Shown: piece by piece, positions 51,775 to 63,200 of the stretch
Layout of the letters: every line of letters starts with the position of its first letter
How positions within the stretch are numbered: position 1 is the first letter of the stretch
Assembly (NCBI RefSeq): GCF_024753215.1
Contig: NZ_JANUGV010000003.1
Span: 186,001 to 250,000, forward strand
Source of the DNA: Massilia solisilvae
GTDB taxonomy: Bacteria > Pseudomonadota > Gammaproteobacteria > Burkholderiales > Burkholderiaceae_D
DNA length: 64,000 nt
Direction: 5' to 3'
Position numbers and translations under genes: made by a program
The notes under the pieces: model-generated
Databases searched by the model: none
The model's input: the letters and a program-made list of their open reading frames with translations, nothing else
Told to the model about the DNA's origin: nothing

Positions 51775-53165
51775 TTGCCGTCCGTGCCGGTGGCGCCGCC
51801 CGTGCCCGCCTCGTTCGCGACCGCGCCGCTGCCGCCTTCTCCGGTCTTGCGCGGGCCGCGGCGGTGCGGGCGCTTCTTGGCGCCGCCGGCCGCCGGTTCG
51901 CGCGCCGTGTTGAGCAGGCGTTCGCGCTCGGCGTTGTCGCCTTCGACGAAGGCCTTCCACCATGCGCCCAGTTCGGCGTCGAGCTCGCCCGATTGGCAGC
52001 GCAGCTCGAGGAAGTCGTAGCCGGCCCGAAAACGCGGGTTTTCCAGCAGCTTGAACGGGCTCTTGCCGGTGCGGCGCTCAAAGCGCGGCTGCATGGCCCA
52101 GATGTCGCGCATGTCCGAAGCAATGCGGCGCTGCAGGGCCAGGTTCTCGGTCTGCGCATCGAGCACGTCGTCGGCCGCCAGGTGCAGCGCGGGAATCGGC
52201 GACTCGCCGGCGGCGCGGTAGGCGTTCCACTTTTCCAGCACCTGGTGCCACAGCAGCGAAGCGAACAAAAAGCCGGGCGAGACGCCCTTGCCGGCCTTGA
52301 CCCGGTTGTCGGTCGATTCCAGCGCCAGCGTGACGAACTTCATGCTGATCGGCTGCTCCAGCACCACGTCGAGCAGCGGCAGCAGGCCATGGTGCAGGCC
52401 GGCGGCGCGCAGCTCGTTCAGGCAGGCCATCGCCTGGCCGCTCATCAGAAGCTTGAGCATCTCGTCGAACACGCGCGCGGTCGGCACGTTGTTGATGAGC
52501 GGAGCCATCACCGGGATCGGCGCGCGCGTTTCCGGCTCGATGGTGAACCCCAGCTTGGCCGCGAAGCGCACCACGCGCAGCATGCGCACCGGGTCTTCGC
52601 GGTAGCGCGCTTCCGGCTGGCCGATGATGCGCAGGACCTTGGCGCGGATGTCCTCGGTGCCGCCATGGTAGTCGAGCACCGACTGCGTGGCCGGGTCGTA
52701 GTACATGGCGTTGATGGTGAAGTCGCGCCGCGCCGCATCCTCGTGCTGCGGGCCGAAATTGTTGTCGCGCAGGACGCGGCCATGCTCGTCCTTGGGCGCG
52801 TTGTTGCTGCCGTTGCCGCGGAAGGTGGTCACCTCCAGCAGTTCCTGGCCGAACATCACGTGCACGATCTGGAACCGGCGGCCGATGATGAAGGCGCGCC
52901 GGAACAGGCGCTTGACCTCTTCCGGCGTGGCGTCGGTGGCAATGTCGAAATCCTTGGGCTTCACGCCCAGCAGCAGGTCGCGCACCGCGCCGCCCACCAC
53001 GAAAGCTTTGAAGCCGGCTTCCTGCAAGGTCTGGGTCACCCGGATCGCATTGGGCGAGACGAGCTTGGGGTCGATCCCGTGCTGGTCGGGACCAAGGACC
53101 ACGGGTTCGGTTGGATCGCGCTGGTCTTTCACACCAAGAATTTTACGGATGAATTTTTTAATCAT
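51771..53165 (-). CDS. pcnB: Polynucleotide adenylyltransferase (poly(A) polymerase I)
   Basis: Adds 3' poly(A) tails that mark RNAs for decay. The 464 residues carry the nucleotidyltransferase signature GGAVRDLLLG (58-67) and KDFDIATDATPEEV with the metal-binding D72 and D74, then RRFQIVHVMFG, EVTTFRG, RRDFTINAMYYDP, and DPVRMLRVVRFAAKLGF. The Lys/Arg-rich tail (GAKKRPHRRGPRKTGE) and length fit PcnB rather than a CCA-adding enzyme. ATG at 53165 overlaps the HAD gene end by 8 bp; a longer upstream frame is a shadow. It heads into folK. Confidence 0.94.
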   Translation of the reverse strand: MIKKFIRKILGVKDQRDPTEPVVLGPDQHGIDPKLVSPNAIRVTQTLQEAGFKAFVVGGAVRDLLLGVKPKDFDIATDATPEEVKRLFRRAFIIGRRFQIVHVMFGQELLEVTTFRGNGSNNAPKDEHGRVLRDNNFGPQHEDAARRDFTINAMYYDPATQSVLDYHGGTEDIRAKVLRIIGQPEARYREDPVRMLRVVRFAAKLGFTIEPETRAPIPVMAPLINNVPTARVFDEMLKLLMSGQAMACLNELRAAGLHHGLLPLLDVVLEQPISMKFVTLALESTDNRVKAGKGVSPGFLFASLLWHQVLEKWNAYRAAGESPIPALHLAADDVLDAQTENLALQRRIASDMRDIWAMQPRFERRTGKSPFKLLENPRFRAGYDFLELRCQSGELDAELGAWWKAFVEGDNAERERLLNTAREPAAGGAKKRPHRRGPRKTGEGGSGAVANEAGTGGATGTDGK

Positions 53166-53832
53166 TGAATAGATGGAGTAAAGGCCAGCCCTGTTCGCTC
53201 GCGTGTGCGGCCAGCTTCGCGCTCGGATTGGTCGCCACCGGATGGGAGACAACCGACAGCAGCGGGATGTCGTTGTGCGAATCGCTGTAGAAGTGGCTGC
53301 TGCCAAAGTCCTCGAACCGCATGCCCAGCTTGTCCAGCCACGCGTGCATGTGGTCCACCTTGCCCGGGCCCGAGGTCGGCGTGCCGGCCAGCTTGCCGGT
53401 CAGGTTGCCCTGCGCGTCCACTGCCGGCGTGGCGGCGATCAGGTGCGGCACGCCAAAGGCGCGCGCGATCGGCTCGGTGACGAAGCGGTTGGTCGCGGTG
53501 ATGATGCCCACCAGGTCGCCCGCGTCCTGGTGGCGCCGCACCAGATACTGCGCGCGCGGACGGATCGCCGGCTCGATCACCTCGCGCATGTACTGCTGGT
53601 GCATGGCGTCGAGCTCGCGGCGCGGGTAGCGCGCCAGCGTGCCCAGCGCGAACTCGAGATATTCCACCGGGTCGAGCGTGCCGGCCTGGTACTGGGCAAA
53701 GAACTCGTCGTTGCGGCGCGCATATTCGGCCGCGTCCACCGCGCCGATGCGCACCAGGAATTGTCCCCATTCGTAGTCCGAGTCGATCGGCAGCAGCGTA
53801 TGGTCGAGGTCAAACAGCGCGAGATTGGTCAT
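53158..53832 (-). CDS. HAD-IB family phosphatase (SerB/histidinol-phosphatase-like)
   Basis: A 224-residue HAD phosphatase. Motif I is LALFDLDHTLLPIDSD with D8 (nucleophile) and D10; a helical cap follows (EWGQFLVRIGAVDAAEYARR); motif II is VGIITATNRFV; Lys is in GPGKVDHMHAW; motif III is YSDSHNDIPLL. This is subfamily IB, seen in PSP and related phosphatases; in betaproteobacteria this locus is always beside hda, and the natural substrate is unsettled. Its start overlaps the hda stop by 4 bp, and its end overlaps pcnB. Confidence 0.92.
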   Translation of the reverse strand: MTNLALFDLDHTLLPIDSDYEWGQFLVRIGAVDAAEYARRNDEFFAQYQAGTLDPVEYLEFALGTLARYPRRELDAMHQQYMREVIEPAIRPRAQYLVRRHQDAGDLVGIITATNRFVTEPIARAFGVPHLIAATPAVDAQGNLTGKLAGTPTSGPGKVDHMHAWLDKLGMRFEDFGSSHFYSDSHNDIPLLSVVSHPVATNPSAKLAAHASEQGWPLLHLFND

Positions 53833-54521
53833 TCCTTGGGTTCCGCAGGTGGATTCGGTGTCCCTTGAAGCAACAAATCGCGCAGCAGCGGCAGCGTGAC
53901 CGGCCGCTGGGTCTCGAGGGAATACTGGTCGAGGGCATCGAGCATCGTCGACAAAGAGCGCATGTCGCGCTTGAAATGGGACAGCAAATAGGGTAACACG
54001 CTGGCCGACAAGGTCAAACCGCGCGCTTCGGCGGCCTGGGTCAGGGCGGCGATTTTCTGGTCGTCGGACAGCCCGTGCACCTGGTACACCAGGCCCCAGC
54101 CCATGCGCGTGCGCAGGTCCTCGCGCACGTGCAGCACGGCCGGCGGCACCGGGCCGGTGGCCACCAGGTAGGCGGCGCCGTGCTCGCGGATCTGGTTGAA
54201 CAGGGCAAAGGCGTCGATCTGGCGCTCGGGCGAGAGCAGGTTGGTGTCGTCAAGCAGGTACAGGCTCACGTCCGGGGCCATGGCGAACTGGTCCGCGCTC
54301 GCGTCGTGCGCGATGTAGCGCGAGCCGTTTGTTGCGGCCAGCGCCTGCAGCAGGTGGGTCTTGCCGGCGCCGGTCTCGCCCCACAGGTAGGCGAAATGCT
54401 CGCGCGAGGTGCGCTGGGCGAACAGGTGCATCATGTACGCCAGCTCGGCATTTTCCCCGACCTGGAAGGTCTCGAGGCGGTGTGCCGGCTCCGCGCCTAA
54501 GTCGAGCACCAGTTGTTTCAT
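53829..54521 (-). CDS. hda: DnaA regulatory inactivator Hda
   Basis: A 230-residue DnaA-like AAA+ protein without a DNA-binding domain. The N-terminal MKQLVLDLG contains the beta-clamp binding motif QLxLxL needed for regulatory inactivation of DnaA. Then come Walker A GETGAGKTHLLQAL (48-55), Walker B SLYLLDDTNLL, the sensor segment VATGPVPPAV, arginine-containing LRTRMGWGLVYQV, and FKRDMRSLSTMLDALDQYSL. ATG at 54521 gives exactly this motif at the N terminus; an upstream ATG at 54563 is less likely. It overlaps the HAD gene and is transcribed after perM. Confidence 0.96.
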   Translation of the reverse strand: MKQLVLDLGAEPAHRLETFQVGENAELAYMMHLFAQRTSREHFAYLWGETGAGKTHLLQALAATNGSRYIAHDASADQFAMAPDVSLYLLDDTNLLSPERQIDAFALFNQIREHGAAYLVATGPVPPAVLHVREDLRTRMGWGLVYQVHGLSDDQKIAALTQAAEARGLTLSASVLPYLLSHFKRDMRSLSTMLDALDQYSLETQRPVTLPLLRDLLLQGTPNPPAEPKE

Positions 54522-54555
54522 GCCGATGTTCTCAAAACAAAAAATATCATGTGCA

Positions 54556-55629
54556 TCAGGCATTATAGAAGGTGCTGCGCAGATAGTGGTGGCGCAGGTG
54601 GCGGAACGCGACCATCAGCACCGCCGATGCGGGCAGGGCCAGCAGCACCCCGGCAAAGCCGAACAGCTGGCCGAACGCGAGCAGGGCAAAGATCACCGCC
54701 AGCGGGTTCAGGCCAATACGCTCGCCCACCAGCCGCGGGGTGAGGAAAAAGCCCTCGATCACCTGCCCGGCGCCGTAGATGGCCGCCACATAGACCAGCC
54801 CGGACAGGCCGGGGAACTGCAGCACCGCCGCAATCAGCGCCAGCGCCAGGCCCAGCCCGAAGCCGAGGTAGGGGATGAACACCAGCAGCCCGGTCAGGAT
54901 GCCGACCGGCAGCGCGACGTCGAACCCGGCCAGCGCCAGCGCGGCCGAGTAGTAAACTGCCAGCACGAACATCACCAGCAGCTGCCCGCGCAGGTACTGG
55001 GCCAGCAGCACGTTGACCTCGCGCGCCATGCTGGTGGCCTGAACCACCCAGCGGCGCGGGATGGCGCCCTGCACCTGGGCCAGCATGCGGTGCCAGTCCA
55101 GCAGCAGGTAGAACAGCAGCACCGGGACCAGGAACACGGTCGCGGCCCAGCCGAGCAGGGCGCTGCCGCCCACGCGCGCGCTGGCCAGCACGCTGGTCCA
55201 GTCGCCGGCGGCCAGCTGCTGGGTCACCAAGCCGCGGATGCGCGTGCTGTCGAGGGACAGGTCGATGCCGTACTGGGCCAGGCGCGGCGCGAGTACGCTG
55301 TCGATCTTGGCCAAAAAGGCCGGGATCTGCCCGACCAGCATCGGCACTTCCTTCTGCAGGACCGGCACCACGGTCAGCGCCAGGGCGCCGATGACCGCGC
55401 CGGCCAGCAGCATCACCAGCACCACCGCCAGCGCGCGCGGCATCGTGAAGCGGGCGATGCGCCAGGCGCACAGCCGGTCCACGCCGCCATTGAGGCCATA
55501 GGCCAGGATCGCGGCCGCGATGAACGGGGTGAGGACGGGGCCAAGCAGGTAGAGCAACCCCGCCAACGCGAGCCAGAGTGCCAACCAGAAGGTGGTTTGT
55601 TTCTGCTCCGGAGTCAGGGAAAAAGACAT
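54556..55629 (-). CDS. AI-2E family / PerM-like permease
   Basis: A 357-residue membrane protein with about eight hydrophobic helices, starting FWLALWLALAGLLYLLGPVL and including ALAVVLVMLLAGAVIGALAL, GWAATVFLVPVLLFYLLLDW, and GILTGLLVFIPYLGFGLGLA with the conserved PYLGFGLG loop, and ending in VIEGFFLTPRLVGERIGLNP. This is the AI-2E transporter/PerM family. The link to autoinducer-2 is by family name only. ATG at 55629 is the first of the frame. In betaproteobacteria it always lies between purM and hda, as here. Confidence 0.92.
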   Translation of the reverse strand: MSFSLTPEQKQTTFWLALWLALAGLLYLLGPVLTPFIAAAILAYGLNGGVDRLCAWRIARFTMPRALAVVLVMLLAGAVIGALALTVVPVLQKEVPMLVGQIPAFLAKIDSVLAPRLAQYGIDLSLDSTRIRGLVTQQLAAGDWTSVLASARVGGSALLGWAATVFLVPVLLFYLLLDWHRMLAQVQGAIPRRWVVQATSMAREVNVLLAQYLRGQLLVMFVLAVYYSAALALAGFDVALPVGILTGLLVFIPYLGFGLGLALALIAAVLQFPGLSGLVYVAAIYGAGQVIEGFFLTPRLVGERIGLNPLAVIFALLAFGQLFGFAGVLLALPASAVLMVAFRHLRHHYLRSTFYNA

Positions 55630-55745
55630 TCTCGTTATTGTTATGTCGGTGGTTCGGCGTCGAGACAGGCCGTTTTGCTAAAATAGCGGACTAGCCAGAT
55701 TTTGGCGTTCCGCTTTCTATTTTACCGCCTCCGCTGCCAAATACC

Positions 55746-56789
<1,044 letters not shown>

Positions 56790-57207
56790 TTCTCCGCGTG
56801 TGCGGCCCGCCTGCCGGGCGGGGCCGCACTGGCCCGGGCTGATCCCGGGCGCATCCATTCCTGTTGCTAAAGCGCCCTGGACCGGGGCCCGCCGCGCCTC
56901 ACCCCGCCTCACACTTCGGCAATACCGATCTCCACGCCCCCTCTTTCCCGAGCGCAATGCTGCGGATTTGTTGCTCGCAAGTCACTTTCGCCAGTATATT
57001 CCCGGTTCTGAACAGACCTTGCTGGTCATCACCGCGTCAATTTTGCCTGCCACAGTCCGGGAGCCCCGGCGCGCAAGCCCCGGTCCAGCCATCCGCGCGC
57101 AGACGTTGCTGTTGTCCGATCTGGTCAAGTCCGGTCAACCGTGTCCCCAGGCCCGGTGACGTGCGCCAGCGCGCCGCGCGTCCGCCAGCCAAACAGAAAG
57201 AACAAGA
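56790..57207. other. 418-bp region between purM and the giant adhesin-like gene
   Basis: It contains the hairpin at 56800-56829 and no convincing gene, tRNA or repeat copy. The part before 57208 should hold the promoter of the giant gene; AAGAACAAGA lies just before the ATG as a weak ribosome site. Confidence 0.5.
56800..56829 (+). terminator. GC-rich hairpin after purM, possible terminator
   Basis: GTGCGGCCC (56800-56808) pairs with GGGCCGCAC (56821-56829), with further pairing inside the loop. It lies 10 bp past purM but lacks a T-run. Confidence 0.4.
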
Positions 57208-60200
57208 ATGAACCGCACCCTGATCGATGCCGCCACCGGCACACCCAACGCAGCCGTCGAGGACGGCGCAGCCTTCGCAAGCGCAACCACGAGCAACGTG
57301 GCGCGCAAGGAAGTCGTTTTCATCGACACCGCGGTCGCCGACTACCTGTCGCTGGAAGCGGCGGTGCGCCCGGGCGTCGAGGTGGTCAGGATCGATGGCG
57401 GCCAGGACGGGCTGGCGCAGCTTGCAACGTGGGCGCAAACGCATAGCGGCTACGACGCGATCCACATCCTGTCGCACGGTACGGCGGGAACACTGCGCAT
57501 TGGCACCGACGAGGTGAATACGGCGAACGTGGCGTCGGCCCCGGTGCGGGACCAGTTCGCCGCGCTCGGGCAAGCGCTCAATGCGGGCGGCGACCTGCTG
57601 CTGTATGGCTGCGACGTTGGCGCTGGCGCGGACGGGCAGCAATTGGTGGCCGCCATCGCCACGGCCACCCATGCGGACGTTGCCGCCTCCACCGACACCA
57701 CCGGCGCCGCCAGCATGGGCGGCAACTGGAGCCTTGAATTCAGCAGCGGCCAGATCGACAGCGCCAGCGTTGTCGACGTCAGCCACCAGGACGCCTATGC
57801 CGGCGTGCTGACCTTGCCTGCGAACGGGTATACGACCTTTTCCAATATCACCGCGCCGATCTCCTACGGCCAGCTTGCGTCCGGTATCCCTGGGACGCTC
57901 AGCGTTTCCGACATCGCTGGCAGCGGCTGGAATTTGAACACATATACCGCCAGCAGCAGCATCGTCTTTACCGTCAAAGGCGTCTATAACAATGGTCAGG
58001 CGTTCGTTCGCGTTCAAGGCAGCAACATCAGCTATGTGGACTGGACACTGAACGACAGCACTTACACGTTCGACCTGCAATCGTTCGATCTTGCGCCGAC
58101 GAGTATCGGCTGCACTTTCACGATCCAGGCGATCGACTCGTCGAACAACCTGATCGCCGGCTCGGCATTCTCCATCTCGGCAAGCGGCACCAGTGCCACC
58201 GCGCCGACTTTTGCGCCGGCGGAGGTGCCGGCTTACCTGACGCCGCTATACAACGACATCCACGGGTTCCGGATCACGCTGCAGGATGCCGGAAGCTACT
58301 CGCCGATGTTCGACAACATCCTGATCAACGACCTCAAGCAGTCCAACAGTCCGCCGACCTCGGTCTCCGCCCCTTCCATCAGCGGCACCACAACGCTGGG
58401 CAGCCTGCTCGGCGCCAGCACGGGCACCTGGTCCGATTTCGACGGCGATACGCTGACCTACAGCTACCAGTGGTACCGGGCAGTGGACAGCAGCGGCACC
58501 TCCGCCGCGATGATCACCGGCGCTGCGAACAGCACCTACATGCTGGATGCCGCCGATGCGCACAAGTACGTGAAGGTCGCGGTGACGGCCAACGACGGCC
58601 AGGGCCACGCGGTCACCAGTGCATCGGGGTGGACCGCCGTGACCGACTCGGTGCCGGTCAACACGGCGCGCCCGACGATCACGGGCACCGTGGCCGTCGG
58701 CAGCGCGGTGGGCGCCGCCAGCGGCAGCTGGATCGACGTCGACGGCGACTCCCTTACCTACAGCTACCAGTGGTTCCGTGCCGACGACAGCAGCGGCACC
58801 AACGCGGCGCTGATAACCGGGGCCAACACCGCCAGCTACACCCCGAGCCTTTCGGACAAGGACAAGTACCTCAGTGTCAAGGTGACGGCCAACGACGGCA
58901 ATGGCAGCCTGACCCAAACCGGCTCGACATGGTCGCTGGTCACGGAGATCCCGACCGTCACCAACGTCACCTCGTCCGATGCGAACGTGGCTTACAAGGC
59001 CGGTTCGACGCTGACGATCACGGTCGGCATGAGCAGCGCGGTCACGGTCGATACCAGCGGCGGCACGCCCAAGCTGGCGCTGTCGAGCGGCGGCACCGCA
59101 AACTACAGCGGCGGCTCGGGCACGTCGACGCTGAGCTTCAGCTATGTGGTCGGCGCCAACGAGAACTCGTCCGACCTGGATTACAGCTCGACAGCCGCGC
59201 TGTCGCTCAACGGCGCCACGATCAGGAATGCCGCGAACGTGGACGCGAACACGACGCTGGCCGTGCCCGGAACAGCCGGCTCGCTCGGCGCCAACAAGGC
59301 CATCGTCATCGACACCACCCCGCCTGCCGCCAGCGCAACCGCAATCTATTTCAGCGCGGACTCCGGCGCATCCGCGAACGACCTGGTGACGAACGTCGCC
59401 TCGCAGACGATCATGGGCATGCTCTCGGCCCCGCTGGCTGCGGGCGAGACGATCATGGCCTCGCTGAACAACGGCGCCACCTGGATCAACGCCAACGGCA
59501 TCGTCGGCTCGACCACCTTCATGTTCTTCGGCACACTGTTCGGCAGCGACACCCTCAAGGTCAAGCTCGTCGACGCCGTCGGCAACGAGGGCAGCGTGTA
59601 TTCGACCAGCTATGTGCTCGATACTGTCGCTCCGGCCAACACGATCGGAGCCATCGCGCTTTCTTCGGACACCGGCATTTCGTCCACCGACTTCATCACC
59701 AAAAGCACCAGCCCGACCATCACCGCGACCTTGAGCGCGCCCGTGGCAGGAACCGACATCGTGTATGGCTCGGTCAATGGCGGCCTCACCTGGACCAACA
59801 TCACGAACAGGGTGTCGGGCACCTCGATCATCTGGAGCGGCGCCACGCTCGGCAATGGCACCGACTCGATCAAATTCAAGGTGACCGACCTGGCGGGGAA
59901 CGACGGTACCGTCAGCACCCAGTCCTACACCCTGGACACCGTTGCGCCGACCATAAGCATCAGCACCGCCGGGTTCTCCAGCGATACCGGGGTGTCGCCG
60001 GTGGACTTCGTCACCAGCAGCGCGCTGCAAACCATCAGTGGCACGCTCAGCGCCAACATCGCCGCCGGCGAAACGGTCTGGGTGTCGCTCGACAACGGCA
60101 GCACCTGGTCCGCCGCGACCAGCGCCGGCAACGTGTGGAACCTGGCCGGCGTGGTGCTGGCCGGCAGTGGCACGCTCAAGGTCAAGGTCAGCGACGTGGC

Positions 60201-63200
60201 CGGCAACGACGGTCCGGTGTACGCGCAAGCGTATGTGCTTGACACCGTCGCGCCGACGGTCACCTTCAGCAACCTGCAGCTGTCAGCCGATACCGGCAGC
60301 TCCAGCACCGACTTCATCACGAACGCCGCGGCCCAGACGATCACCGCGACGCTCAGCGCGGCGCTGGCGGCAGGCGAGACCTTGTACGGCTCGATCGATG
60401 GCGGCGCCACCTGGACCAACATCACCGCCAAGGTCTCCGGCACCACGCTGGCCTGGAATGGCGTCACGCTGGCTGCCGGCAGCGGCACGCTCAAGCTGTT
60501 CGTCGCGGACAGCGCCGGCAACCAGGGCGCCGGCACGGCGCGAGCCTACACGCTCGATACGACCGCCCCCGCGCTCACCTTCGGCAACGTGCACATCTCG
60601 GCCGACACCGGCGTGAGTTCCTCCGACCTCATCACCAACACGGCCAGCCAGACCATCACCGCCACGCTGAGCGGGGCACTTGCTGGGGGCGACATCGTGT
60701 ACGGTTCGACCGACGGCGGCGCCACCTGGACCGACGTCACGGCCAAGGTCTCGGGCACCGCGCTGGCTTGGGACGGAGCGCTGCTGTCCGGCGCCAGCAG
60801 CATCAAGCTGAAGGTGAGCGACGCGGCCGGCAACGACGGCGCGGTGGCCAGCCAGTCCTACGTGCTCGACACCACCGCCCCGGCCAAGACCGGCGCAAGC
60901 GTTTCCTTCTCCAGCGACACCGGCACCTCAGCCACGGACCTGGTGACCCGCACCGCGGCGCAGACCATCACCGGCACGCTCACCGCCGCGTTGGTGAGCG
61001 GCGAAGCCGTGTATGTCTCGCTCGACAACGGCGCGACCTGGACCACGGCCAGCGCCGTCCCGGGCCAGGCGACGTGGTCGCTGACGGGGCAGACGCTGGC
61101 GGGCAGCGGCACCATCAAGGTCAAGGTTGGCGACACGGCCGGCAATGACGGCGCCGTCTTTTCGCGCGCCTATGTGCTCGACACCACCGCGCCTGCGATC
61201 ACGGCCGGGAATATCGCCCTGTCCGCGGACACCGGCAGCTCCAGCACCGACTTCGTCACCAACACCGCCGGCCAGACCATCGGCGCCACCCTCAGCGCCG
61301 CGCTGGCCGCAGGCGACGTGGCGTACGGCTCGCTCGACGGCGGCGCCACCTGGACCGACATCACGGCCAAGGTCTCCGGCACCACGCTCGCCTGGAACGG
61401 CGTCACGCTCGTGGGCAGCAACACGATCAAGTTGAAGGTCAGCGACCTTGCCGGCAACGATGGCGCCGTCGCCAGCCAGGCGTACACGCTCGACATGATC
61501 GCTCCGGCGCTCACCTTCGGCAACGTGCACATCTCGGCCGACACCGGCGTGATGTCCACCGACTTCATCACGAACACGGCCAGCCAGACAATCACCGCCA
61601 CGCTGAGCGGCGGCCTGGCGGCGGGCGACATCGTGTACGGCTCGACCGACGGCGGCGCCACCTGGACCGATGTCACGGCCAAGGTCTCGGGCACGACGCT
61701 CACATGGGACGGCGCAACGCTCACCGGCAGCAGCATCAAGCTGAAGGTCAGCGATGCTGCCGGCAATGACGGCACGGTGACCGCCCAGTCCTACGTGCTC
61801 GACACCACCGCACCGACCAGGACCGGGGCGAGCGTCAGCTTCTCCAGCGACACCGGCGCCTCGGCCACGGACCTCGTGACCGGCGCCGCCGCGCAGAACA
61901 TCACCGGCACGCTCAGCGCTGCGCTGGCAAGCGGCGAAGCGGTGTACGTCTCGCTCGACGATGGCGCGACCTGGGCCATGGCCAACGCGTCGGCCGGTCA
62001 GGCGACGTGGTCGCTGCCGGGGCAGACCCTCTCGGGCAGCAGCACCATCAAGGTCAAGGTTGGCGACACTGCCGGCAATGACGGCCCGGTCTATTCGCAC
62101 ACTTATGTGCTCGACACCGCCGCGCCCGCGATCACGGTCGCGAACATCGCCCTGTCCGCTGATACGGGTTCGTCGGCCAGCGACTTCGTCACCAATACCG
62201 CCAGCCAGACCATCAGCGCCATCCTGAGCGGCGCGCTGGGCGCGGGCGAAGTGCTGTACGGTTCGCTCGATGGCGGCGCTACCTGGACCGACATCACGGC
62301 CAAGGTTGCCGGCACCACCATTGCGTGGGACGGCGTCACGCTCGCCGGCAGCAACACGATCAAGTTGAAGGTCAGCGACCTGGCGGGCAACGATGGCGCG
62401 GTGGTCAGCCAGGCCTGGACGGTCGACACCACGGCGCCGGTCGTAACGTTCAGTGGCCTGCGCCTGTCGGCCGACACCGGCGGCTCGGGCGCCGACTTCG
62501 TCACCAGCGCGGCCAGCCAAACCATCAGCGCGACCCTCAGCGCGGCCCTGGCGGCCGGCGACACCGTTTACGGCTCGCTCGACGGCGGCGCGACCTGGAC
62601 CGATGTCACCTCCAGGGTCTCGGGTACCACGCTGGCCTGGGACGGCGCGCTGCTGGCCGGCGCGAGCACCATCAAGCTGAAGGTGAGCGACGCAGCCGGC
62701 AATGATGGCCCCGTGTACGCCCAAGCCTATGTGCTGGACACGACAGCCCCCGCCGCCGCGGCGACCAGCGCCGCGTTCTCGAACGATACCGGCACCTCGG
62801 GCACGGACCTGGTCACGAAGAGCGCGGCCCAGACGATCAGCGGCACGCTGTCGGCCAGCGTCGCAGCCGGCGAGACCGTCTATGTATCGCTCGACGCTGG
62901 CGCCACCTGGACCGCCGCCAGCGCCAGCGGCAGCACCTGGTCGCTGGCTGGCCAGACGCTCACCGCAAGCGGCACGCTGAAGGTCAAGGTCAGCGACATC
63001 GCCGGCAATGACAGCGCCGTGTATTCGCACGCGTACACGCTGGATACGACCGCTCCGGCCACCACCTTCTCGAACCTGGCCTTGTCGGCGGACACCGGCG
63101 CTTCCGCCAGCGACTTCGTCACCAGCACGGCCGTCCAGACCATCACCGCCACGCTGAGCGGCAGCCTGGCGCTTGGTGACATCGTGTACGGATCGACCGA

